Assembly: GCF_023631325.1 (NCBI RefSeq)
Contig: NZ_JALQDG010000030.1
Coordinates: 124,001 to 188,000, forward strand
Reading direction: 5' to 3'
Length of the DNA stretch: 64,000 nt
Source: Caballeronia sp. INDeC2
Lineage (GTDB): Bacteria; Pseudomonadota; Gammaproteobacteria; Burkholderiales; Burkholderiaceae
Made by a program: the position numbers and the translations under genes. Positions 16,789-24,951 of the stretch are shown piece by piece. How positions within the stretch are numbered: position 1 is the first letter of the stretch; every line of letters starts with the position of its first letter. A model generated the notes under the pieces. It had not been told where the DNA came from. It saw only the letters and a list, made by a program, of their open reading frames with translations, and did no database searches.

Positions 16789-17412
16789 ATGGCCACGAAG
16801 CAACCCGGCGTCGAACCGGACCAGACGCCCGCATCGCTCGACGAATGCCGCCGCTGCGCGCTATGGGAACATGCGACGCAAGCGGTCCCCGGCAAAGGTC
16901 CGCGTCATGCGCCGATCATGATCGTCGGCGAGCAGCCCGGCGATCAGGAAGACTTGCAGGGCAAGCCCTTTGTCGGGCCGGCGGGCGCGATGCTCGATCG
17001 CGCGCTCGAAGAAGCCGGCGTCGCGCGCAAGGAGGTGTATGTGACGAATGCCGTGAAGCATTTCAAGTGGGAGCCGCGCGGCAAGCGTCGCCTGCACAAG
17101 ACACCCGCGCAACGCGAGATCGAAGCATGTCATTACTGGCTCGATAAGGAGACGGGCGATGTCGCGCCGAAGGTGATCGTCGCGCTCGGCTCGACCGCGC
17201 TCAAGTCCGTGCTGCGCGATTCGAAAGCGACCCTGCAGGCGTCGATGGGACATGCGATCGAGCACGAAGGCCATGCGATCGTTGCGACGTATCACCCTTC
17301 GTTCGCGTTGCGCGCGCCCGACCCCGAAACACGCGAGCGCGCCTACAAGGCGATCGTCGATGCGTTACGCGAGGCGCATCGGCTCGTCGCGCATCATCGG
17401 AAAGAGCGTTGA
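16789..17412 (+). CDS. udgX: UdgX-type uracil-DNA glycosylase
   Basis: This 207-aa member of the uracil-DNA glycosylase superfamily resembles family 4 but carries the UdgX insertion KRRLHKTP (residues 99-106). In characterised UdgX this loop's histidine, here His103, attacks the sugar after uracil removal and leaves the protein covalently bound to DNA. The catalytic motif is GEQPGDQED (residues 47-55), and a late YHPSFALR motif is present. Iron-sulfur ligands appear to be Cys20, Cys23 and Cys114, with His91 where family-4 enzymes have a cysteine. The start at 16789 lies 10 bases after the Rieske gene. The loop has Leu where the well-known version has Ile. Family assignment is strong; covalent activity is inferred. 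Confidence 0.88.
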   Translation: MATKQPGVEPDQTPASLDECRRCALWEHATQAVPGKGPRHAPIMIVGEQPGDQEDLQGKPFVGPAGAMLDRALEEAGVARKEVYVTNAVKHFKWEPRGKRRLHKTPAQREIEACHYWLDKETGDVAPKVIVALGSTALKSVLRDSKATLQASMGHAIEHEGHAIVATYHPSFALRAPDPETRERAYKAIVDALREAHRLVAHHRKER

Positions 17413-17421
17413 GGTAAGACT

Positions 17422-17802
17422 ATGGCTACGAGCAAGACGGCATCGAAGAAAACGACCAGCAGCGGCAAGCGGCCCAGCACGCGGCAACGGCATTCGCTTG
17501 CGAGCGCGCGCAAGAAACCGGCGCGCTCGACGCATCGCTGGTCGCATCATGTAATGGAAACGAGCGATGCAATGGATATCCAGCGCGATATCTTCAAGAC
17601 CGGCAATGCGCAGGAAATCGCCGATTCGCTCAAGCGTTCATCGACACGCAGCGCGCGACGCAAAGGTTCGCCGTTTCAGTCGGCCATGTCGATGCTCAAC
17701 TTCTATATCAATCGCGCGGGACGCAATCTGCCGAAGTCGCGCAAGAGCACGCTGGAACGCGCGAAGAAACGTCTGCGCGAAGCGTTCGGACGCAAGCCTT
17801 GA
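17422..17802 (+). CDS. DUF3175 domain protein, 126 aa
   Basis: This very basic protein has a Lys/Ser/Thr/Arg-rich, probably disordered N-terminal tail (residues 1-38) followed by a DUF3175 domain: WSHHVMETSDAMDIQRDIF, SLKRSS, then SMLNFYINRAGRNLP and a Lys/Arg-rich helix. The family often sits near DNA-repair and stress genes and has no assigned activity. The basic tail suggests nucleic-acid binding, which is inference. It starts 9 bases after udgX with a GAGGTAAG site, so the two are probably co-expressed. Confidence 0.8.
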   Translation: MATSKTASKKTTSSGKRPSTRQRHSLASARKKPARSTHRWSHHVMETSDAMDIQRDIFKTGNAQEIADSLKRSSTRSARRKGSPFQSAMSMLNFYINRAGRNLPKSRKSTLERAKKRLREAFGRKP

Positions 17803-17839
17803 AAAAAATCGCACGCGGCCTCGTAGAAACGAAGCCGCG
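17803..17839 (-). terminator. Intrinsic terminator for the convergent small gene
   Basis: A hairpin at 17814-17839 pairs CGCGGC and TCGT with ACGA and GCCGCG around an AGAA loop, with one mismatch. Read on the minus strand it runs directly into a seven-T tract (17803-17809). That makes it a terminator for the minus-strand gene at 17871; on the plus strand the hairpin lacks a T tract. Confidence 0.75.
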
Positions 17840-17870
17840 CGCATTGCTTCCTGCCACTTCTCCAGAACGA

Positions 17871-18053
17871 TCAAGGTTGACGCTGGCCGCCCTGATGCTG
17901 CGGCAAGGGCTGGTTCTGCTGCCGCTGACCGGACTGCTGATCCTGCTGCGGCTGCCCCGGGGACTTCTCCTGCTGGCCGTGTTGCCGGTGCGATGGATTC
18001 GATTGATTCGGCGTTGACGGCTGATTGCCCATTTGCTTTTGATTTCCGCTCAT
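17871..18053 (-). CDS. Gln/Pro-rich small protein, 60 aa
   Basis: This 60-residue protein is made mostly of Gln, Pro, Ser, Asn and Gly, with a QQ/HQG-rich second half, so it is certainly low-complexity and probably disordered. No domain is recognised. Despite its simple composition it has a good CAGGAGGG ribosome binding site before the ATG at 18053 and an intrinsic terminator downstream, which supports a real gene. It may be a desiccation- or stress-related hydrophilic peptide, but that is speculation. It is convergent with the DUF3175 gene. Confidence 0.6.
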   Translation of the reverse strand: MSGNQKQMGNQPSTPNQSNPSHRQHGQQEKSPGQPQQDQQSGQRQQNQPLPQHQGGQRQP

Positions 18054-18308
18054 GAAACCCTCCTGGCTGTGTCATCGCATGTCGAAGTGATGACGTTGCA
18101 GTGGTGAAAGCCGCGGCTCACGCCGCATGAACTTGCGAGCATCATGCGTACCAGAAGGGACACGCGCATGCGCTTAAGTACTGCGGTGCCATGAACGCCG
18201 CTCGCGTGAAAAGACTGCCAGACGAATGCACGCCTTGCAAGCTCGCGAGGAACGTCGCTTGCTCTCTTTGTAAGAGAAGCGAATCCCGTTCACGACAAGG
18301 AGACAGCA

Positions 18309-18476
18309 ATGGCCCAGGAACCCCCTCTCAATCCCGGCGATGAAGCCGATCCCGGCGCGCCGGGGACGGGCGAAGATCTTTGTCCGGACTGCAACGGCTC
18401 CGGCAAGCTCGATGGCGCCGATTGCAAGACTTGCGGCGGCACGGGCAAAGTCACACAAGGCATCGGCGGGGGCTGA
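18309..18476 (+). CDS. Small DnaJ-type CxxCxGxG protein, 55 aa
   Basis: This 55-residue protein has an acidic, Pro-rich N-terminus and a C-terminal half with two cysteine motifs, CPDCNGSGK (from residue 25) and CKTCGGTGK (from residue 39). Together they form half of a DnaJ-type central zinc finger, enough to bind one zinc. An AAGGAG ribosome binding site lies eight bases or so upstream of the ATG. The gene stops 18 bases before the sorbosone-dehydrogenase-like gene, so the two may form one unit. A role as a stand-alone zinc-knuckle chaperone or RNA-binding peptide is possible; nothing here proves it. Confidence 0.8.
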   Translation: MAQEPPLNPGDEADPGAPGTGEDLCPDCNGSGKLDGADCKTCGGTGKVTQGIGGG

Positions 18477-18494
18477 CTCGTCAGGAGCGCACGT

Positions 18495-19817
18495 TTGAAA
18501 ATGCAAACAAAGCGGCTTACGAAAGCGATTGCGCTCGCATTGATGCTCGCGAGCGGCGCGGCCATCGCCGATGATTACGCGCAAGGCTTCGGCCCCGATC
18601 CAACGCTGCCCGCGCCGCGCAGATCGCTGCTGCCCACGGTCAACATAGCGCCTGCGAAACCGTGGGCGCAAGGACAGAAGCCGACAGCGGCCGCGGGCTT
18701 CGACGTGACCGCGTTCGCCGCGGGTCTCGAACATCCGCGCTGGGTCGCGGCGCTGCCTAACGGCGATGTGCTCGTCGCGGAAAGCAACGCGCCCGCGAAG
18801 CACGATGAAAACGCCGGCATCAAGGGCGCCGTGATGAAGAAAGTTCAGAAGCGCGCGGGCGCCGGCGTGGAAAGCCCGGACCGCATCGTGCTGCTGCGCG
18901 ACGCCGACGGCGATGGCGTCGCCGAAACGCGCACCGTGTTCATCGACAAGCTGCATTCTCCGTTCGGCATGGCGCTCGTCGGCGACGACCTCTACGTCGC
19001 GGATACGGATGCGATCCTGCGCTTCAAGTACGAAGACGGCGCGACGCAAATCTCGACGCCCGGCGAGAAGTTCATCGATCTGCCCGCTGGCGACATCAAT
19101 CATCATTGGACGAAGAACGTCATCGCGAGCCGCGACGGCAAGAAGCTCTATGTGACGGTCGGTTCGAACAGCAACGCGGCGGAGAACGGCATCGACGCCG
19201 AAAACGGCCGCGCGGCGATCATGGAAGTGGATATCGAATCCAAACAAGCGCGCCTGTTCGCGACGGGTTTGCGCAATCCGAACGGCATGTCGTGGCAGCC
19301 GCAAAGCGGCGCGCTATGGACAGTGGTGAACGAGCGCGACGAACTCGGCGACGAACTCGTGCCGGACTATCTGACATCGGTGAAAGACGGCGCGTTCTAC
19401 GGCTGGCCCTATAGCTATTTCGGCCAGCATGTCGATGACCGCGTGAAGCCGCAGCGCGCGGATCTATTGCAATCGGCGATCGTGCCCGACTATGCGCTCG
19501 GTGCGCACACGGCTTCGCTCGGACTCACGTTTTACGACGGCAACGCGTTCCCGGAGCGCTATCGCAATGGCGCGTTCATCGGTCAGCATGGTTCGTGGAA
19601 TCGCAAGCCGAAGAGCGGCTACAAGGTCATCTTCGTGCCGTTCGACAACGGCAAGCCTTCGGGTCCGCCCGAGGATATCCTGACGGGCTTTCTATCGCCG
19701 GACGGACATGCGCTCGGGCGGCCCGTCGGCGTCGCGGTGGACGGCAAAGGCGCGTTGCTCGTCGCCGACGACGTCGGCAATACGATATGGCGGGTCGCGC
19801 CCGCCGCCGCAAAGTAA
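18495..19817 (+). CDS. PQQ-type L-sorbosone dehydrogenase family protein
   Basis: This 440-aa secreted six-bladed beta-propeller is of the soluble aldose/sorbosone dehydrogenase family. A signal peptide covers about residues 1-25 (basic start, LALMLASGAAIA, cleavage before DDYAQ). Family motifs include LEHPRWVAALPNGDVLVAESN, LHSPFGMALVGDDLYVADT, TGLRNPNGMSW and a C-terminal VADDVGNTIWRV strand. Such enzymes use PQQ and calcium to oxidise sugars or sugar aldehydes in the periplasm. AGGAG is seven bases before a TTG at 18495; an ATG two codons later is the alternative start. An orphan pqqA lies 16.5 kb upstream. Substrate is unknown. Confidence 0.82.
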   Translation: MKMQTKRLTKAIALALMLASGAAIADDYAQGFGPDPTLPAPRRSLLPTVNIAPAKPWAQGQKPTAAAGFDVTAFAAGLEHPRWVAALPNGDVLVAESNAPAKHDENAGIKGAVMKKVQKRAGAGVESPDRIVLLRDADGDGVAETRTVFIDKLHSPFGMALVGDDLYVADTDAILRFKYEDGATQISTPGEKFIDLPAGDINHHWTKNVIASRDGKKLYVTVGSNSNAAENGIDAENGRAAIMEVDIESKQARLFATGLRNPNGMSWQPQSGALWTVVNERDELGDELVPDYLTSVKDGAFYGWPYSYFGQHVDDRVKPQRADLLQSAIVPDYALGAHTASLGLTFYDGNAFPERYRNGAFIGQHGSWNRKPKSGYKVIFVPFDNGKPSGPPEDILTGFLSPDGHALGRPVGVAVDGKGALLVADDVGNTIWRVAPAAAK

Positions 19818-20282
19818 ATGGCCGCGAAGAAGCCGAATCGCAATCCAAAGAGCCTGTTCGCACTCGCGGAACGGCAGCTCGTCGGGCTCTACGATGCGGG
19901 CGTGATGTCGCCCGCGGTATTGCATCATGTCGTCGCGGCTTATGCGGATAGCGGCATCGACTGGAACGAGGATACGGCGCTGAAAACCGTCGATGGCCAT
20001 TCCGTATACGAGGCCGTCGTGCTCGTGATGATGCCGGGACGCGCGCTGAAGAATGCACGTAAGGACTTCATGTCGGTCGTCGCGCATCTCGCGGGCGGCG
20101 AATCTTCGGCAAACGACGAAGAAGAAACGCAAGCCGAAGACGATGAAGACCTGCTGAGCCAACTGGGCGGCAATACGAGGTCGAAGACGGCAAAGAAGAC
20201 CGCCGAAGCAGCGGAGCCGAAGCGCGCGGCCTTCAACCCGCTCGTCGGCGCGCGCGCCGTGCCGGGGCACGACAAGCGCTGA
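19818..20282 (+). CDS. Hypothetical protein, 154 aa
   Basis: The ATG follows immediately after the stop codon of the sorbosone-dehydrogenase-like gene, suggesting translational coupling. Residues 1-95 look like a compact helical domain (LFALAERQLVGLYDAGVMS, then a HVVAAYADSGIDW segment). The remainder is an acidic linker (DEEETQAEDDEDLLSQL) and a basic tail. No domain or signal peptide is recognised. It is convergent with the hybrid kinase gene, with six bases between the stop codons. Function is unknown. Confidence 0.75.
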   Translation: MAAKKPNRNPKSLFALAERQLVGLYDAGVMSPAVLHHVVAAYADSGIDWNEDTALKTVDGHSVYEAVVLVMMPGRALKNARKDFMSVVAHLAGGESSANDEEETQAEDDEDLLSQLGGNTRSKTAKKTAEAAEPKRAAFNPLVGARAVPGHDKR

Positions 20283-20288
20283 GCGCGT

Positions 20289-22481
20289 TCAGTGCGGCAC
20301 GCCCGGCGCAATCAGATCGAGTAGATCGTCCATGTCGAAAGGCTTCGCGAGGATCGGCACGCCGAGATGCTTCGCGCGTTCCAGTTCGTCGGCATAGCCT
20401 GTCATCAGCACGAGCTTTTGCGCAGGAAGACGCTTGATGATCTGCTCGGCCAGATCGATGCCGTTCATGCGGCCCGGCATCTGCACGTCCGACAAGACGA
20501 GATCGAAGCTATAGCCTTCGCCCAATAGCGCGAACGCGGCATCCGCGCTTTCCTCGTGATGCACCGCGCAGCCGAACACTTCGAGCACGGCCGTCACGCC
20601 CGCTGCGACATCGGCGTTGTCTTCCACGAGAAGCACGGACGTGCCGCGCAGCGGTTGCTCGGCGTCGTCGGTCGCGGGCACGATCGGCGGCTCCGTGACA
20701 TCGGGCGTGCAGGCTTTCGATGTCTCCGGCATCGGCCCATGACGACGCGGCAGATAGAGCCGCACCGTCGTGCCCGAACCCGCCACGCTCGTGATGCGCG
20801 CCGTGCCGCCCGCCTGCTCGCACGCGGCGAGCACTTGCGTCAGGCCAAGACCGGTACCCGCGCCGCGCTGCTTCGTCGTAAAGAGCGGTTCGAACGCGCG
20901 CCGCTGGACCTGCTCGGTCATGCCCTCGCCGTTATCGGTGATCGAGACGAGCACGTATTCGCCATCGGGAATATCCGTTTCGGCGCCGCGCACGCGCGCG
21001 TTCTGACAGCGGATCAGCACGCGCCCGCCATGCGGCATCGCATCGCTCGCGTTCACCGCGACATTCACGAGCGCGAGCTCCAGCTCGACCGGATCGGCCG
21101 TCACGTTCCACAAATCGGGCGATAGCTCCAGCGTCACCGTGACGGACGGATGCACCGATTTCTTCACGAGATCGAGCACGCTTCTCAGCCAGTTGGCCGG
21201 ATCGATCAGTTCTTGCCTGAGCGGCTGCTTGCGCGCGACGCTCATGAGCCGCCGAGCGAGCGATTGCGCGCCGGCCGTTGCGCGTTCCACCGCGAGCACT
21301 TCGCTCTCGACATCGTTGAAGCGCTTGCGCCGTGCAAGTTCCATGTTCGCGCCGACCACCATCAGCAGATTGTTGAAGTCGTGCGCGACGTTGGCGACGA
21401 GATTGCCGAGCGCGCTCATGCGCCGCAGTTGGCGGCTCGATGCCTCGATGGAAAGGCGCGTCGCGACTTCGACCTGCCATCGCTCCCAGGCGGCCTGTTC
21501 GGCGTCGAGCCGGCGAATCGAGAACGCGATCAGCAGCCACACCGCGATGCACGGCACGAGCGCGATCGCCGCGACGAGCGCGAGATTGTCGCGCCAGCGC
21601 TTCTCGACGACCGACGTCGCATAACCCGCGGATACATAGAGCGGCGAATCGCCCACGCGCCTGAAGGCGAGCAGCCGATCGACGTGATCGATGCTCGAAC
21701 GCATGCGCATGCCGCCGTACAGTTCGTTGTTGCGAAACGCGCTTGTAAATGGCGTGTTCGTTGCAGGCTGCGTGCTGTTCGCACCCTCCGGAAAGCGCGC
21801 GAGAATGTTGCCGTCCCGCCGATACAGCCCGATGACGAGCGCGCGATCGCCCGCCGCGAGTTCGCGATAAAAGTCGTTGAAATAGTCGCGCTTCAACGCG
21901 ATCGACACGACGCCCAAGAACTGTCCGTTGCGTCCGATGCGGCCCATCGTCGTCGTGAACACATCGGAACTCGCGACCTTGCCGCGCAACGGCAGCGAGA
22001 AGTACGTCACGGGCGCGACGGCACGCGCCGACTGAAAGTCGTCGCGCTCGGCAATCGACACGGAAGGCGCCGGATACCAGCGGCTATTCGCGAGCAGCGC
22101 GCCTTTTTCGCCGAACACGGAAATCGCGGCGATCTGCGCGAGCGTGCCGCTCATGTCGTCGAGCGTGCGGTGCAGCCCTTCCTCGCGTTGCTTGACGAGC
22201 GCGTCGTCGCTGTCGCCGAGCAGATCGACGATGCGCGTCTCCAGTTGCTGGTTCAGATCGATGACCTTCAGCGCATGCTCGTTGGCGACGCGCGTGAGAC
22301 GCTCGATCAATTCCTGCGCATCCGCGAAGCGTCGCTGGTGATCGTAGTAGCCGTAAATAAAAAGGGACGCGAGCGGAATCACGATCGACGCCCCCAGCAC
22401 GAGCAGCAGCATCTTTCGCATCGACGCGAAATTGCGCACGGGCAACGGCAGATCGAATGTCGCGGTCTCTGTGGAGTCCAA
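20289..22481 (-). CDS. Hybrid sensor histidine kinase with receiver domain
   Basis: This 730-aa membrane kinase has a transmembrane segment near residues 25-45, a periplasmic sensor of Cache-like size (about 45-300), a second membrane segment near 305-328, and a HisKA region whose VAHDFNNLL box holds His367. The HATPase domain shows NVAVNASDAM, ITDNGEGM and GAGTGLGLTQV, and a C-terminal receiver has Asp665 in LSDVQMPG and a KPF lysine. The start is a TTG at 22481 with GGAGG eight bases before it; the first good ATG lies inside the membrane segment. No separate partner regulator is adjacent. The ligand and target genes are unknown. Confidence 0.88.
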   Translation of the reverse strand: MDSTETATFDLPLPVRNFASMRKMLLLVLGASIVIPLASLFIYGYYDHQRRFADAQELIERLTRVANEHALKVIDLNQQLETRIVDLLGDSDDALVKQREEGLHRTLDDMSGTLAQIAAISVFGEKGALLANSRWYPAPSVSIAERDDFQSARAVAPVTYFSLPLRGKVASSDVFTTTMGRIGRNGQFLGVVSIALKRDYFNDFYRELAAGDRALVIGLYRRDGNILARFPEGANSTQPATNTPFTSAFRNNELYGGMRMRSSIDHVDRLLAFRRVGDSPLYVSAGYATSVVEKRWRDNLALVAAIALVPCIAVWLLIAFSIRRLDAEQAAWERWQVEVATRLSIEASSRQLRRMSALGNLVANVAHDFNNLLMVVGANMELARRKRFNDVESEVLAVERATAGAQSLARRLMSVARKQPLRQELIDPANWLRSVLDLVKKSVHPSVTVTLELSPDLWNVTADPVELELALVNVAVNASDAMPHGGRVLIRCQNARVRGAETDIPDGEYVLVSITDNGEGMTEQVQRRAFEPLFTTKQRGAGTGLGLTQVLAACEQAGGTARITSVAGSGTTVRLYLPRRHGPMPETSKACTPDVTEPPIVPATDDAEQPLRGTSVLLVEDNADVAAGVTAVLEVFGCAVHHEESADAAFALLGEGYSFDLVLSDVQMPGRMNGIDLAEQIIKRLPAQKLVLMTGYADELERAKHLGVPILAKPFDMDDLLDLIAPGVPH

Positions 22482-22566
22482 GCGTTGCGCCTCCGAGGAA
22501 ATCGACGGGTATATCGTACCCGGCGCGCGCTCGAAGCGATATGACGAATGAAAACCGGGCCGTCAT

Positions 22567-23424
22567 TCAGCGCAGCGCGTACCTTCGCCAGTCGTCGTCG
22601 GGCGTGACGGGCAGCGCGCGCTTGTGATGCGTCGCATCGTAGAAGCGGTAAATGGTCGTATAGACCTCGTCGGTGACCTGCTTGCCTTCCAGAAAATCGT
22701 CGATGTCTTCGTAGCTGATACCGTAGCTGTCTTCATCGGGCTTCATGGGCGTGAGGGTTTCGAGGTCGGCGGTCGGCACCTTGCGCGAGACGTCGACGCT
22801 CGCGCCGAGCGCTTCGGCGAGCGCGCGCACGCGGCGCTTGTTCAGGCCGTAGAGCGGCAGCACGTCCGCGCCGCCGTCGCCGAACTTGGTGAAGAAGCCC
22901 ATCAGCGATTCGGCCGCGTGATCCGTGCCGATCACGACGCCCGAGTGCGCGGCGGCCACCGCGTATTGCGCGATCATCCGCTGGCGCGCCTTGATGTTGC
23001 CGAGCACGAAATCCTCGTGCCGCTCGTCGCGATACACGAGGCCCGATGACGCGAGCGATTCGCGCATCGCGTCGGCGGCGGGCTTCACGTTGACGGTGAG
23101 CGTTTCGTCCGGCTGGATGAACGCGAGCGCGCGTTGCGCATCGGCTTCGTCGCGCTGCTCGCCGTAGGGAAGACGCATCGCGATGAAACGCGCATCGACG
23201 TGACGGGCTCGCAGGCGTTCCACCGCGAGTTGCGCGAGGCGGCCCGCCGTCGACGAATCCACGCCGCCGCTGATGCCGAGCACGTAAGTGCTGAGCTTCT
23301 GCGCCTCGAGATAGTCGGCGAGGAACGCGATGCGGCGTTCGCGTTCGGCGTCGAGATCGAAAACTTGCGCGACCTTCAGTTCTTCGATGATGCCGCGCTG
23401 ACGAGATGTGTGATCGTTCGACAT
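22567..23424 (-). CDS. nadE: NH3-dependent NAD+ synthetase
   Basis: This 285-aa enzyme adenylates nicotinic acid adenine dinucleotide and amidates it with ammonia to NAD+. The PP-loop SGGVDSS is at residues 52-58, and other landmarks are GTDHAAESLMGFFTKFGDGGAD and LYGLNKRRVR. It lacks the N-terminal glutaminase domain of larger NadE proteins, so it depends on free ammonia. An ammonium transporter lies just upstream on the same strand, 60 bases away, which suits that need. The ATG at 23424 begins MSNDHTSRQ. No regulatory site was recognised. Confidence 0.94.
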   Translation of the reverse strand: MSNDHTSRQRGIIEELKVAQVFDLDAERERRIAFLADYLEAQKLSTYVLGISGGVDSSTAGRLAQLAVERLRARHVDARFIAMRLPYGEQRDEADAQRALAFIQPDETLTVNVKPAADAMRESLASSGLVYRDERHEDFVLGNIKARQRMIAQYAVAAAHSGVVIGTDHAAESLMGFFTKFGDGGADVLPLYGLNKRRVRALAEALGASVDVSRKVPTADLETLTPMKPDEDSYGISYEDIDDFLEGKQVTDEVYTTIYRFYDATHHKRALPVTPDDDWRRYALR

Positions 23425-23484
23425 CGTATGTGCTCGCGTGGGCTGTGAACCTCATAACGCTATAGCAAAGCGCGCGCCTTTGCG

Positions 23485-24687
23485 TCACCCCGCCATTTCG
23501 CGATCCGGCGTCGCCGAGATGCGATGGATCGCGAGATCGGCGCCATTGAATTCTTCCTCGCGATCGAGCCGCAAGCCGACCGTCGCCTTGATCGCGCCGT
23601 ACACCGCCGCGCCGCCCGCGAGCGCGAGAGCCACCGCACCCACCGTGCCGATAACCTGCGACCACATCGACACGCCGCCGATGCCGCCGAAGATCTTCTG
23701 CCCGAAGATGCCCGCCGCGATGCCGCCCCACGCGCCGCACATGCCGTGCAGCGGCCACACGCCGAGCACGTCGTCGATGCGCCAGCGGTTCTGCACGCAC
23801 GTGAACATCTGCACGAAGAGCACGCCCGCGACCGCGCCGGCGATCAGCGCGCCGAGCGGATGCATGAGGTCCGAGCCCGCGCACACCGCGACGAGACCCG
23901 CGAGCGGGCCGTTGTAGGTGAAGCCCGGATCGTTGCGGCCCGCGAACCACGCGGCGAGCGTTCCGCCGACCATCGCCATCAGCGAATTGACCGCGACGAG
24001 GCCGCTGATCTTGTCGATCGTCTGCGCGCTCATCACGTTGAAGCCGAACCAGCCGACCGCCAGCACCCAAGCGCCCAGCGCGAGAAACGGAATGCTCGAA
24101 GGCGGATGCGCGGCAATGCGTCCATCCTTGTGATAGCGCCCGTGGCGCGGCCCGAGCAGCAGCACCGCCGGCAACGCGACCCAGCCGCCGAACGCGTGCA
24201 CGACGACCGAGCCGGCGAAGTCATGAAACGGCGCGCCGAACGCCTGCGTCAGCCAGCCCTGAATGCCGAAGCGCTCGTTCCACGCCACGCCTTCGAGCAA
24301 CGGATAGACGAAGCCGACGATCACGCACGTCGCGAATAGTTGCGGATTGAACTTCGAGCGCTCGGCGATGCCGCCCGACACGATCGCCGGAATCGCGGCC
24401 GCGAAGGTCAGCAGGAAGAAGAAGCGCACGAGCGCGTAGCCGTTGTGTTCGGCGAGAACATCGGCGCTGTGCATGAACTGGACGCCGTACGCGATGTTGT
24501 AGCCGATGAAGAAGTACGCGAGCGTCGATACCGCGAAGTCGACGAGGATCTTCACGAGCGCATTCACCTGATTCTCGCGACGCACGGTACCGAGTTCGAG
24601 GAACGCGAAGCCCGCGTGCATTGCAAGCACCATTGCGGCGCCCAGCAGCAGAAAGAGAGTGTTGGTTCCGGCTTGGAGTGCCTGCAT
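23485..24687 (-). CDS. amtB: Ammonium transporter Amt
   Basis: This 400-aa inner-membrane ammonium channel has about eleven hydrophobic segments, the DFAGSVVVHAFGGWVAL signature with one of the pore histidines, and the later GVWPLHGMCGAWGG segment with the other. The cytosolic tail is short. The ATG at 24687 is chosen by family length; no clear Shine-Dalgarno precedes it, and a GTG a few codons upstream cannot be excluded. Many Amt genes are followed by or preceded by glnK, which is absent here. Instead the next same-strand gene is ammonia-dependent nadE. Confidence 0.92.
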   Translation of the reverse strand: MQALQAGTNTLFLLLGAAMVLAMHAGFAFLELGTVRRENQVNALVKILVDFAVSTLAYFFIGYNIAYGVQFMHSADVLAEHNGYALVRFFFLLTFAAAIPAIVSGGIAERSKFNPQLFATCVIVGFVYPLLEGVAWNERFGIQGWLTQAFGAPFHDFAGSVVVHAFGGWVALPAVLLLGPRHGRYHKDGRIAAHPPSSIPFLALGAWVLAVGWFGFNVMSAQTIDKISGLVAVNSLMAMVGGTLAAWFAGRNDPGFTYNGPLAGLVAVCAGSDLMHPLGALIAGAVAGVLFVQMFTCVQNRWRIDDVLGVWPLHGMCGAWGGIAAGIFGQKIFGGIGGVSMWSQVIGTVGAVALALAGGAAVYGAIKATVGLRLDREEEFNGADLAIHRISATPDREMAG

Positions 24688-24951
24688 GCGTCGAGCGATC
24701 GGATTTTGAAGGAGGCGCACGTTTTGCAAGTTTCGGGCCAAGTTGGCGCAAGCGGCATCGAAACGGTGCGCGGACGTGAATCGGCACGGCAGAGCATGGT
24801 GCAACGCGCGCCTCGAAAGGTCGCTGCTTCGCCCGATCTTGGTGCAATGCACGTTCATGTCGCATCGCATGCACCGGTCGCGCGCAAAATGGTGATCGCG
24901 TCGCGCGGCGAGTATGCTGATAGTTGCATCAGCGAGAACTTGGAGCTTTCG

